This document shows, piece after piece, positions 16,707-25,414 of a stretch of 64,000 nt of DNA. Under the pieces are notes generated by a model. The model was not told the DNA's origin and did no database searches. It saw only the letters and a list, made by a program, of their open reading frames with translations. Every line of letters begins with the position of its first letter. Positions within the stretch are counted from its first letter, which is position 1. A program made the translations under genes and the position numbers. Origin of the DNA: Roseiflexus sp. (lineage in GTDB: Bacteria > Chloroflexota > Chloroflexia > Chloroflexales > Roseiflexaceae); assembly GCA_017743475.1 (NCBI GenBank), contig JAGHYV010000014.1, positions 1-64,000 of the forward strand, given 5' to 3'.

Positions 16707-17524
16707 CAGGTCATTTCGTACTCACGCACTTCTCCACCAACCAGGGTGAAGAGGCGATCAGTCAAACCATAATCGCGCTGGACAGCGTCGATCTGAATTT
16801 GCGCTGCCACACTGCGCAGAATGTCGGGGTTGGCGTCACCCAGCGCAATCAGAAAATCGCGGTTGGGGATGCCGATGACCAGGTGACCGTTCACGTGCTG
16901 CGCCCAGGTTGCCAGAATATCGGTCAGCAGCAGTCGTGTCGCATCGTAGCCGTCGTTGCTGTTGAAAATGAAGAGCCGCTGATCTCCTTCGCCAATCATC
17001 GTGTATGGCACCCGCTCATCGGTGCGTCGCCGCAGATTGCGCAACGCCAGTTTATGAATCTCACGCTCACTGACACCCCACCGATCAAGGTGTTGCTCAT
17101 TGATATAGGCAACACTCCGCGCCTCGTCTACCACATAGGTAATAATCAGGTCTGCCAGGAATGGGCGATAGACCAGCATTGGCAGGTTGCGCTCTCGCAC
17201 GAACACTAGTAGATTAATGGGCTTGAGCATAGGGAAGATGCGCTCGCGCAGGGATGCGAAATCACTCCGATCACGCGCCGGTATGTCGTGTGTTGCGGCG
17301 CTGACCACCGTTTGCATAATGGCGTCGAGTTGATCAGGATTTTTGACATACGCGTCATAGAACCGTCTAAGACTGACGGTAACATCGCTGCCTCGCACCC
17401 GCAGGATGAGTTCATCCCCGCGCCGCTCGCGCACTTCGATCACATCATCGTGCAGACTCAGACGCCGCACAACATAGGCGGCAAACTGATTGGCATCCAT
17501 GAGCAGCGTATCACCGTTGCGCAT
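16706..17524 (-). CDS. DUF1444 (YtpQ-like) protein
   Basis: The 272-residue soluble product shows the DUF1444 pattern: an N-terminal lobe (LRVRGSDVTVSLRRFYDAY), DEARSVAYINEQHLDRWGV with a following EIHKLALRNL, and FNSNDGYDATRLLL. The function of the family is not established. ATG 17524 is preferred because AAAGGGGGTGG precedes it; an in-frame ATG at 17551 would overlap the purL stop. It lies just downstream of purL. Confidence 0.8.
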   Translation of the reverse strand: MRNGDTLLMDANQFAAYVVRRLSLHDDVIEVRERRGDELILRVRGSDVTVSLRRFYDAYVKNPDQLDAIMQTVVSAATHDIPARDRSDFASLRERIFPMLKPINLLVFVRERNLPMLVYRPFLADLIITYVVDEARSVAYINEQHLDRWGVSEREIHKLALRNLRRRTDERVPYTMIGEGDQRLFIFNSNDGYDATRLLLTDILATWAQHVNGHLVIGIPNRDFLIALGDANPDILRSVAAQIQIDAVQRDYGLTDRLFTLVGGEVREYEMT

Positions 17525-17547
17525 ACCCACCCCCTTTCCCGGATTGT

Positions 17548-20505
17548 TCAAACAACACGTGTTCCCTGCCAGGCATCTTTGACGGCGGACAACGAGAGAT
17601 GAGCGAGCGTCTCACCCGTCAAGCCAGTGATCATCACGTCCGCTTCCGTCACCGTACCCACGCGCGCACAGGCGTGTCCGGTCATCGCCGCTTCAAATGC
17701 TGAAGCATCCGTGGAGCGCACCTCAACCAGAAAGCGGGTCGGCGACTCGCTGAACAGCAGAACCAGGTCATCGGCGGCAGCCAGGTTGTGCGGCACAGCG
17801 CGCACATCCAGGGTCACCCCAAGATTGCCAGCGAGCGCCATTTCCGCAGCTGCAACCCCCAACCCTCCCTCGCTCAGATCGTGGCAGGCGCGCACAAGAC
17901 CGGCGCTCATTGCAGCATGCAGCGCCGCCATCAACTGCGGCGCCTGCGCTAGATCGACCCGCGGCATCTGCGTCAGCGCATCGGAGAGCGCAGGGGAGAT
18001 ACACGACGCCGGCAGCACATCCAGCAGGTGACTGCCACCCAGTTCCGCCTTTGTCAACCCGACCAGGTACACCGCATTGCCCGGCTCTTTGAAATCTGAA
18101 GTTACTGCGCGGCGGATGTCGGGAACCAGCGCCAGCGCCGAGATTAGCAGAGTCGGCGGGATCGGCGTGCGGCGACCTTCGGCGTCACGGTACTCGTTGT
18201 TGAGCGAGTCCTTGCCGGAAATGAAGGGCGCGCTATATGCTACCGCCGCATCGTAGCAACCGGCGGCAGCGCGCACCAACCCTGCCATGCGGTCCGGCAG
18301 GCGCGGATCGCCCCAGCAGAAATTGTCGAGAATAGCGGCGCGGGTCGGATCGGCACCCACGGCGACCACGTTGCGCAGCGCTTCATCGACGCACGCCAGC
18401 GCCATCCAGTATGGATCGATTAGACCATAGCGCGGATTGATCCCGCACCCGATTGCAATCCCGCGCATTGACGATGTCAGCGGTTGAAGCACGGCGGCAT
18501 CGCCGGGTCCATCGCAGGCAGCGCCGACCAGTGGTTTCACAACCGTTCGTCCGCCAACCTCATGGTCATAGGTGCGGACGATGGGCGCTTTGGAGGCAAT
18601 GTTGGGATGCGCCAGCAACGCCAGCAACAGGTGCACGACGTCCACCCGGTCTTGATCGCCGTTGTGAACCGTCATCTGCGGGTTAGAGAGCGATCCGCCG
18701 TCCCAGCGCGCTTCCAGCACCCGCTGCGGGCGCCCCTCGTGAAGAAATGACATCGCCAGATCGACCACCAGTGCGCCATTGTAGCGCACAACCAGGCGCC
18801 CGGTATCAGTATAACGCCCGATGACCGTCGCCTCGACATCTTCGCTGGCGCAAAGCGCCAGCAGGCGTTCGAGACACTGTGGCGGCACTGCCAGCACCAT
18901 CCGTTCCTGCGCCTCTGAAAGCCAGATCTCCCAGGGTTGCAAACCGGCATACTTCAACGGTACATGCGCCAGTTCCACCTCCGCGCCACAATCGGCGCTC
19001 ATTTCACCCACTGCTGAGGACAATCCCCCGGCACCGCAGTCGGTAATCGCGCTGTAGAGACCCTGGTCACGCGCCTGAAGCACCACATCGATCATCTTCT
19101 TTTCCGTGATTGGGTCGCCGATCTGCACTGCGCTGCTGACTTCCTCAGCCGTAGTATGGGTCAGTTCTGCCGAAGAAAACGTCGCGCCGTGAATGCCGTC
19201 GCGACCAGTGCGTCCGCCAATGACCACAATCGCGTCACCAGGACGCACCGCACGCGGATGCGTATTACGCGGTGCAAGACCAACCGTGCCGCAGTAGACA
19301 AGCGGATTTGCCACATAGCCCCGGTCATAGAAGACCGCACCATTCACTGTAGGAATGCCAAGTTTATTGCCATAATCGCGCACGCCAGCAACCACGCCAG
19401 CAGCGATTCGTTGCGGATGCAACACACCAGGGCTAAGTTCGGTGGTTGGAAGATCAAGCGGTCCGAAGCAAAACACATCAGTATTGGCGATTGGTTGGGC
19501 AGAAACGCCGAGCACATCGCGCACCACACCACCGACACCAGTATTTGCACCGCCGAACGGCTCAAGTGCCGAAGGGTGGTTATGCGTTTCGACCTTGAAC
19601 GAGATCTCGTAGTGTTCATCGAACGCCACGATACCGGCGTTATCGACAAACGCTGAGATCACCGCGAAGTCGCTATCTCTGCGCTGATCGAGAACACGCC
19701 AGGTGGCAGCCATGAGAAAGGTGCGGATCAGGCTATCGATCTCACAATCGCGCGACAACAAATGCAGCGACGGGTAATGATTGGCGGGCAACGCCACATC
19801 CTGAGGGTTAGGCGGGACCTGATTGTTGTAGCGAATGCGCCCTTTGAACGTCTTATGACTGCAATGCTCACTCCACGTCTGCGCCAGCGTTTCGAGTTCA
19901 CCGTCGGTCGGCTCACGCCCTTCGGCACGATAGTACGCCTGAATCGCACGCATCTCCTCCAAATCGAGCGACAGCACCCCTGCCTGACTGATGCGCATCA
20001 ACTCATCGTCAGATGCAGTTGTTATCGGGATGTGCGCCACCAATGGCTCATGATCCGCAGGTGGGCAGATCAGATGCATATACCAGGCGCGTCGCTCGGA
20101 AGCGCCCGTACCTTCGGGATAGCGCAGCACTGTCTGGATCAGATCGTTATACAGATCGCGTTCATCGCCGGGATGCGCCACCCGGTAGCGACGGAGCGTT
20201 TTCACCGTGCGCAGACCCGTGATGCCAAGACGGGCTGCACCACTTCGCACACTCTCCGCTTCATTGTCGGTCACACCCGGACGATAGGCAATCTCGACCA
20301 GGATCATTCCCGTTGCGCTGGCAGACGGTTCATCGACCAGGTCATCGACCAGCGTCCAGGAAGCCTGTTGCACTACTGGATCATAGAGCAGATCGGTCGT
20401 CAGGCGGGCAATCGTTCCACCGTCGAGATCGCCATCGATCAAAAAAAGGTGATCAGGCGCGGACAGATCATGCAGCGAACGGACAGTGACAAGATATACA
20501 GTCAT
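17548..20505 (-). CDS. purL: Phosphoribosylformylglycinamidine synthase, PurS-like domain fused to PurL
   Basis: FGAM synthase converts FGAR, ATP and glutamine-derived ammonia to FGAM in purine synthesis. At 985 residues the protein is longer than stand-alone PurL (about 740) and shorter than the eukaryote/Gram-negative type (about 1300). The first 200 or so residues look like PurS-type sequence (ILVEIAYRPGVTDNEAESVR). The synthetase core then follows: TWSEHCSHKTFKGRIRY, VETHNHPSALEPFGGANTG, GRDGIHGATFSSAEL, PFISGKDSLNNEYRD, and a second half with HDLSEGGLGVAAAEMAL. No C-terminal glutaminase (PurQ) domain is present, so PurQ must be separate. The SDR gene lies 6 nt upstream on the same strand. 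Confidence 0.95.
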   Translation of the reverse strand: MTVYLVTVRSLHDLSAPDHLFLIDGDLDGGTIARLTTDLLYDPVVQQASWTLVDDLVDEPSASATGMILVEIAYRPGVTDNEAESVRSGAARLGITGLRTVKTLRRYRVAHPGDERDLYNDLIQTVLRYPEGTGASERRAWYMHLICPPADHEPLVAHIPITTASDDELMRISQAGVLSLDLEEMRAIQAYYRAEGREPTDGELETLAQTWSEHCSHKTFKGRIRYNNQVPPNPQDVALPANHYPSLHLLSRDCEIDSLIRTFLMAATWRVLDQRRDSDFAVISAFVDNAGIVAFDEHYEISFKVETHNHPSALEPFGGANTGVGGVVRDVLGVSAQPIANTDVFCFGPLDLPTTELSPGVLHPQRIAAGVVAGVRDYGNKLGIPTVNGAVFYDRGYVANPLVYCGTVGLAPRNTHPRAVRPGDAIVVIGGRTGRDGIHGATFSSAELTHTTAEEVSSAVQIGDPITEKKMIDVVLQARDQGLYSAITDCGAGGLSSAVGEMSADCGAEVELAHVPLKYAGLQPWEIWLSEAQERMVLAVPPQCLERLLALCASEDVEATVIGRYTDTGRLVVRYNGALVVDLAMSFLHEGRPQRVLEARWDGGSLSNPQMTVHNGDQDRVDVVHLLLALLAHPNIASKAPIVRTYDHEVGGRTVVKPLVGAACDGPGDAAVLQPLTSSMRGIAIGCGINPRYGLIDPYWMALACVDEALRNVVAVGADPTRAAILDNFCWGDPRLPDRMAGLVRAAAGCYDAAVAYSAPFISGKDSLNNEYRDAEGRRTPIPPTLLISALALVPDIRRAVTSDFKEPGNAVYLVGLTKAELGGSHLLDVLPASCISPALSDALTQMPRVDLAQAPQLMAALHAAMSAGLVRACHDLSEGGLGVAAAEMALAGNLGVTLDVRAVPHNLAAADDLVLLFSESPTRFLVEVRSTDASAFEAAMTGHACARVGTVTEADVMITGLTGETLAHLSLSAVKDAWQGTRVV

Positions 20506-20511
20506 AGCATC

Positions 20512-21273
20512 CTAATGGAGCACAATGGCTTCACCGGTCGTAGCGGCGCCATCAGGTCCGGCAAGGCGCAGCGCTGTGATGGCGACCTCCTCTGGCGACA
20601 TAACACGTTGCTGACCACTGCGCGACAGCAGCGCCTCGCGTGCTTCTTCCAGGGTACGCCCGGTTTTCGCAGCCAGTTCACTGATTGCGTTTTTCATCAT
20701 ATCGGTTTCGACCCAGGCGGGGCAGATAGCATTTGCAGTGATATGGTAGCGTTGTAATTCGAGCGCCAGGGAACGCGTCAGACCGAGCAGACCATGCTTT
20801 GCGGCGCTATAGGCAGCTGAAAATGGCATACCAACCAGCGCTGCCATCGAGGCGATATTGATAATCCGTCCGCCGCCACGTGCAATCATATCGGGAACAA
20901 TTGCTTTGCAGCAATAATAAGCGCCGTTGAGATTCACCTGAATGATCCGTTCCCAAAGCGCATCATCTGTATCAGTCAGTTTTGCACTATAAGTAATACC
21001 AGCGTTATTAACGAGAATATCGAAGGGACCCACCGCCGCGCGCGCCTCGCTGACAGCGGCGTAGACCTGCACTGGGTCAGCGACATCACAGGTAACGGCA
21101 ACGGCGCGACCGCCACGCTGCTCAATCGTCGCACACACCTCATCCAGCATCTCCCGGTTGCGCCCGGCAACCGCCACCGTCGCACCAGCGCCCGAAAAGG
21201 TTAGCGCAATCGCCCGACCAATCCCGCGCCCACCACCTGTAATGAACGCCGTTTTCTCATTCAACGTGCTCAT
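20512..21273 (-). CDS. Short-chain dehydrogenase/reductase
   Basis: Classical SDR of 253 residues with FITGGGRGIGRAIAL for NAD(P) binding, NNAG, the catalytic Ser in INIASMAALVG and YSAAKHG with Tyr and Lys. The C-terminal half (ICPAWVETDMMKNAI, QQRVMSPEEVA) resembles 3-hydroxybutyrate dehydrogenases and FabG-like 3-oxoacyl reductases. The exact substrate cannot be read. It leads the minus-strand group with purL. Confidence 0.88.
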   Translation of the reverse strand: MSTLNEKTAFITGGGRGIGRAIALTFSGAGATVAVAGRNREMLDEVCATIEQRGGRAVAVTCDVADPVQVYAAVSEARAAVGPFDILVNNAGITYSAKLTDTDDALWERIIQVNLNGAYYCCKAIVPDMIARGGGRIINIASMAALVGMPFSAAYSAAKHGLLGLTRSLALELQRYHITANAICPAWVETDMMKNAISELAAKTGRTLEEAREALLSRSGQQRVMSPEEVAITALRLAGPDGAATTGEAIVLH

Positions 21274-21437
21274 ACGTGAACCTCACCGTCTGATATACAA
21301 TACTTCGACAGTCTGGAGAGCGCGCTCGCACGTAGTCTACCGCAGCGTCACTGTACGGTCAACTGTGGCAGTATTGTACCATCCTCTTGTCTCCCATTTG
21401 CACAACAAACTGCATTAAATTGCATCACATTAAGGGC

Positions 21438-21466
21438 TTGTAAAGCTTCCCGGTAGAGTGTATACT
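21438..21466 (+). promoter_or_regulatory. Sigma-70 promoter for the structured RNA
   Basis: TTGTAA (21438-21443), a 17-nt spacer and TATACT (21461-21466) form a good promoter. The predicted start is near A21473, about 420 nt before the likely start codon of the M50 protease gene. Confidence 0.75.
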
Positions 21467-21472
21467 ATTTCT

Positions 21473-21820
21473 ACAGCCCTGACAGAGTAACTTAGCGAAG
21501 GGCCCGTTCTTGAACAACCTGACGTACCCGCACCTGGCAAGCGATAGTACTGAAAAAGGCTGTCGTAAGCTGAGGGAAACGAGAGATTTTGGATCTGCTC
21601 GGGGAGACCAGCAAATACGCGCGGCAGTGAAATACCCGTTGCGCTAGGAGTCAGGTGCGGCGCTTCGAGATGATTACGGTAGCACGAGAGTGTACCATGT
21701 CATCTCAGAGACTGGTGATGTCGATATGTCCTGCATACAGGCGTACGAAGCAACCAGTTGAAGCAGTCAGGTTCAGTAAAGAACGAAGCGCGCTGAGTGA
21801 AAAGCAGGGCGTTCTCTTTT
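21473..21820 (+). ncRNA. Candidate structured leader RNA with alternative terminator pairing
   Basis: Hand-folding finds nested helices. GCCCTG 21476-21481 pairs with 21805-21810; CGTTCTT 21505-21511 with 21779-21785; AACCTGAC 21516-21523 with 21766-21773. The last encloses three arms. Arm 1 is an 11-bp helix (21528-21538 with 21650-21660, one G-U). Arm 2 is GAGATGA 21667-21673 with 21700-21706, capped by a hairpin with a GAGA loop at 21686-21689. Arm 3 is ACTGGT 21711-21716 with 21753-21758, holding a CCTG-CATA-CAGG hairpin. The 3' strand AGAACG (21780-21785) can instead pair with CGTTCT 21810-21815 before a T-run. I saw no hallmark of RNase P RNA, tmRNA, SRP RNA, T-box, cobalamin or TPP elements. 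It may be a cis-acting leader of the protease gene or a free RNA. Confidence 0.6.
21780..21820 (+). terminator. Conditional intrinsic terminator in the leader RNA
   Basis: AGAACG (21780-21785) pairs with CGTTCT (21810-21815), with a short inner GCT/AGC stem, and CTTTT follows. The helix is modest. Its 5' strand is also needed for the long-range helix with 21505-21511, so the two folds exclude each other. Confidence 0.55.
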
Positions 21821-21894
21821 AAGCAGTGCCCCCTACCACACCCCCTTGCAAACATTATTCAACCCCACGGAACGCCATGCTAGAATGGAGGCGA

Positions 21895-24800
21895 ATGGCG
21901 ACGTTCAGTGGTGCAACAACTCACGAACCCCAACCAACAGCTGCCAGCGCCCAACCACTTCCGGGCGGCATATGGGCTGCAGTGCGGCAGCGCGTTGCCG
22001 AACCTCCTGTAACAAACGTCCAGGTCTTCACGATCCCGCACGAGCGTGGCGTTCGACCATCGGAAGAACAGCGCTTGTGGACGATCCTGCGCGAACGGAC
22101 GAATCCGCAACTCTACCGCCCGCACGCCATTCCCGATGTGGCCGCCGATCCAGTCGTCGAAGGGGGACAGACTTATTATATTGTGCGCACCCCTCAGGGC
22201 GCCTATATTCGCCTGACCGAAGCACAGCACGAGGTCTGGCGGGCAATGGATGGCACGCGCACCATTGCTGAACTGGGACTGGACGCATTTCGTCGGCATA
22301 GCCTGATCCTGCCGATCGGTGAACTGGTTGCGACCCTCAAGGCGGAGGGGTTGCTGCTCGATAAGCCAGTAGGCGTGTACCGTGCAATCAATGAAGCGCT
22401 TGCTAGAGGAACAACCCGCACATGGGGGCGCCGGATCAGGCGCGTGTTGACGGGCGCAACACTCACCCTGCCCGGTATCGATGCTTTCTACAGCGCAATC
22501 TATCGTTGGGGCGGCAGATTGCTGTTTACCCGCGTTTTTGCCGTGCTTGCCAGCATCATCGCCCTCGCCGGAATTATCGCCTTCGGACTGGCAATGAGCA
22601 GTGGGGCTGAAACGTATGAGGTCATCAGACTCAACGGTTCAGTGACGCTTGGGCTGGCAGCACTCTGGGCAGTCACGCTTCTGTCCTTTGTGATCCACGA
22701 AAGCGCACATGCACTGGCGGTCAAACATTTTGGACGCACGCTGACTCGGGGCGGCGTGATGCTGTACTACGGCTTGCCCGCCGCCTTTGTGGACACCAGC
22801 GACATCTGGCGCTCGCCACGCTCCGCGCGCATTATCGTGTCGGCAGCGGGTCCTGCGGCAGATCTGCTGGTCGGCAGCCTGGCAGCCATCGCAGCATATC
22901 TGACGCCGGAAGCCACCATTGGGGCGATAGCGTACAAACTGGCATTTACCAGTTTCGTGTCGAGCGTCTTCAATCTGAATCCGCTCCTTGAACTTGATGG
23001 CTACTACATTCTTGTCGATCTGATGCGGATGCCGGATCTGCGCCGTCAGGCGCTGGCATATGTGCGCGGTCCGCTGTGGGACAAACTCGGCGCTCATCTG
23101 CGCATGCAATCGATGCACTGGATGCGCTGCACTTCCAGACGTCCGCAGGCTACGACGGTCAACCTGGACGAGCGCACACTGCCGTTCAGTCGCCAGGAGC
23201 GCGTGTTCGCGCTGTATGGAGCAGCCACGGCGCTTTACACTGCACTGGCGATCATCGGCGCCGCATGGTTCTGGCGTGCGCAGATCCTCGAACCCGCGCT
23301 CGAACTGTTGCGGGGAGTCTGGTGGCAACAGGTGATCGGCGCGCTGCTGATCCTGATCGTTGTGCTGCCAGCAGTTGCAGCCGTCCTGCTGGCTCTGTGG
23401 GAAGCAGGGCAAACCACGGTCGGCTGGCTGGTACGGCGCGGTTATGGACGGCAACCCGGCCTTCTTTCAGCTTTCGGCGTCCTGCTGGCGATCAGCGCAT
23501 CGCTGGCGGTTCTGGCAACCCAGGAGGGTGGGTGGAGATGGGTCGGTCTGGCGCTCGGACCGGCGCTCTGGATTGTGGCGCTCAACGCGCTGCTGGCTGT
23601 CCGCCCGTACTACCGCGGCGCCGCCATCTACCCGGCAATACTGGCGTTGATCGCAACGACAGCGCTTGCCGGGCTGGCTGGCATCGCGCGCATGCTCCCC
23701 ATATCTCCGGGCATCTGGGTGATGCTTGACGGGCTGGCGTTCGTCGGGTTGCTGATAGCGGGTTTTACCGCGCTCCTCGATGTGGATCTGCGCGCCGCGC
23801 CGCTGCGCGAATTGCTGGGAACCGCCGTCCTGCTCATGGCTGCATTCGCAATTGGTGGAGCGGCGCTCTTCAGCGCCCAGGCGGTCTACCCCACGGCGGG
23901 GGCGCTCACGCTCCTGATCACGGCAGCGCCAGCATACTTCGGCGCGCTGGCGCTGGCGCTCCTCCTGCAACACCTGTTCGGTCTGGCAGACTCGCGGATG
24001 GTTTGGGCGTGGGCGTTGCTCTGGGCAGGCGTCCTGGTCAAAACGGCTGGCTATATTGCCGATCTGCACGGGCGCGGTCTGGCGCTCGATGTGCTGGGAT
24101 CGGGATTGTGGGCGACGGCATGGCTGGTGCACCTTGCAACGCTCCGCCATCTCACGCTGAGCGAATTTCGCTGGGAACACATTCCCAATATGAGCGAAAG
24201 CGACCGTCTGGCGCGGGCATTTCAATTGACGTACCACGGGTGTTATGAGATGCTGCACTCGGTCTACGGTGAGCGCCGCGCCCGTGCGCTCGACGACCGA
24301 ATGGACATTCTGGCTGCCACGGCGGACTGGGATGTCACCCTGGATCACGAACGCGCACGGATTGGCGCACAGGTGCGAACTCTCCCGATTGCGGAGCAGG
24401 GTGCGCGGTTTGCCGAAGTGTTACGCTACATTGTCGCCGAGATCGAGCAGATTGCCGGTGCTGCATTTGCGCGGCGCTGCATTCAGGCGGCATACGATGC
24501 ACTGCCCTGGCCCGAACGTGAGACTGCCAGCCGCCTCTGCTTCCCCGACACGCCGTGGGCGCGTGAATTGTCGAGTTCGTTTGGCGACATACGCGCAGCG
24601 CGCCTGCGGTTACTGCGGCAGGTGGATATATTCCTGAACTGTGACGACGGAGAACTCGAGGCGCTGGCGTCCAGCGTCGTCGAACAGACCTGTGCTGTGG
24701 GCGCGACGGTGCTGCAATCTGGCGCTCCAGTTCCGGGCATCTGGATTATTGAAGCCGGAGAGATCATTGCCCGACGGGGCGGGCGCATCGTTGCCGAACT

Positions 24801-25410
24801 GCACCGCGGCGACGTTATTGGCGTTGAAGAGGTGCTGGGCGGTAAACCGTGTCTCTACACCTACCGCGCAACGGTCGCATCAAGCCTGCTCTACCTGCCG
24901 GCAGACGAATTTTTCCGCCTGACGGCCGAACGCGCACCGCACGCCGCAGACGGGATGGAGTCGGTAGAAGTTTTGCGTCTGCTGGAGCGTGTGCCGTTGT
25001 TCGCTGACCTGCCGCGCAACACGCTGCGCGGACTAGTCGCTATCGCCGAACAGCGCACCTACCCGGCGCGCACAGTCGTCGTGCGCCAGGGGACGCCGAG
25101 CGGGACCTTCTTCATCATACGCAAAGGCATAGCAGCAGTCGTCCACCGCGAGGCAGCAACTAACGGAGCGCCAGCAACGACCCGACCCATCGCGCGGTTG
25201 GGACCACAGGAATTCTTTGGTGAACTCGAACTGCTGCGCAACGCACCTCCGGTGGCGAGCGTCGTTGCACTCACACCGCTCACCGTGCTGGCATTGCCGC
25301 ATGCCGCCATCCAGGCGCTGGTTCACAGCGATGGCGGCGTGTCGCGGAGGCTGGAACGGATCGGCAGCGGGCGGTTGAAGGCGTTAGAGGGAGCGGAGCG
25401 GGGCAGGTGA
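21895..25410 (+). CDS. PqqD-like / M50 intramembrane protease / dual cyclic-nucleotide-binding protein
   Basis: The 1171-residue product has three parts. Residues about 70-150 look like a PqqD-type winged helix (RLTEAQHEVWRAMDGTRTIAEL). A polytopic region follows with the M50 zinc site HESAH (268-272) and the second-site segment NLNPLLELDGYY (Asp about 368), flanked by many membrane helices to about 760. After a soluble helical stretch, two cyclic-nucleotide-binding domains fill the C-terminus (from about 905 and 1030), the second with GTFFIIRKG and EFFGELELLRNAPPVASV. ATG 21895 lies just after TGGAGG; 21877 and GTG 21826 are in-frame alternatives. It follows the structured RNA and its conditional terminator. 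Inference: proteolysis or peptide processing gated by a cyclic nucleotide. Proteins with PqqD plus M50 are often tied to peptide maturation, but no precursor peptide was seen. Confidence 0.82.
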   Translation: MATFSGATTHEPQPTAASAQPLPGGIWAAVRQRVAEPPVTNVQVFTIPHERGVRPSEEQRLWTILRERTNPQLYRPHAIPDVAADPVVEGGQTYYIVRTPQGAYIRLTEAQHEVWRAMDGTRTIAELGLDAFRRHSLILPIGELVATLKAEGLLLDKPVGVYRAINEALARGTTRTWGRRIRRVLTGATLTLPGIDAFYSAIYRWGGRLLFTRVFAVLASIIALAGIIAFGLAMSSGAETYEVIRLNGSVTLGLAALWAVTLLSFVIHESAHALAVKHFGRTLTRGGVMLYYGLPAAFVDTSDIWRSPRSARIIVSAAGPAADLLVGSLAAIAAYLTPEATIGAIAYKLAFTSFVSSVFNLNPLLELDGYYILVDLMRMPDLRRQALAYVRGPLWDKLGAHLRMQSMHWMRCTSRRPQATTVNLDERTLPFSRQERVFALYGAATALYTALAIIGAAWFWRAQILEPALELLRGVWWQQVIGALLILIVVLPAVAAVLLALWEAGQTTVGWLVRRGYGRQPGLLSAFGVLLAISASLAVLATQEGGWRWVGLALGPALWIVALNALLAVRPYYRGAAIYPAILALIATTALAGLAGIARMLPISPGIWVMLDGLAFVGLLIAGFTALLDVDLRAAPLRELLGTAVLLMAAFAIGGAALFSAQAVYPTAGALTLLITAAPAYFGALALALLLQHLFGLADSRMVWAWALLWAGVLVKTAGYIADLHGRGLALDVLGSGLWATAWLVHLATLRHLTLSEFRWEHIPNMSESDRLARAFQLTYHGCYEMLHSVYGERRARALDDRMDILAATADWDVTLDHERARIGAQVRTLPIAEQGARFAEVLRYIVAEIEQIAGAAFARRCIQAAYDALPWPERETASRLCFPDTPWARELSSSFGDIRAARLRLLRQVDIFLNCDDGELEALASSVVEQTCAVGATVLQSGAPVPGIWIIEAGEIIARRGGRIVAELHRGDVIGVEEVLGGKPCLYTYRATVASSLLYLPADEFFRLTAERAPHAADGMESVEVLRLLERVPLFADLPRNTLRGLVAIAEQRTYPARTVVVRQGTPSGTFFIIRKGIAAVVHREAATNGAPATTRPIARLGPQEFFGELELLRNAPPVASVVALTPLTVLALPHAAIQALVHSDGGVSRRLERIGSGRLKALEGAERGR

Positions 25411-25414
25411 CGGG

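Noticed and set aside
19762-20757. 331-residue plus-strand open frame
   Set aside because: Antisense of purL and the SDR gene; no domain or ribosome site.
21700-21735. Group I intron core, because CAGAGAC and GTCCTG can pair with a bulged A as in P7
   Set aside because: Only about 17 nt lie between the two strands, too short for P3 and P8, and no P/Q elements were found; the helices listed for the leader RNA explain the region better.
21473-21820. RNase P RNA, tmRNA or SRP RNA
   Set aside because: The conserved GAGGAAAGTCC, tRNA-like TTCGA arm and SRP domain IV sequences are all absent.
22639-24348. Two long minus-strand frames opposite the M50 gene
   Set aside because: Antisense of a protein with clear protease and CNB motifs; products are Gln/Arg-rich shadows.
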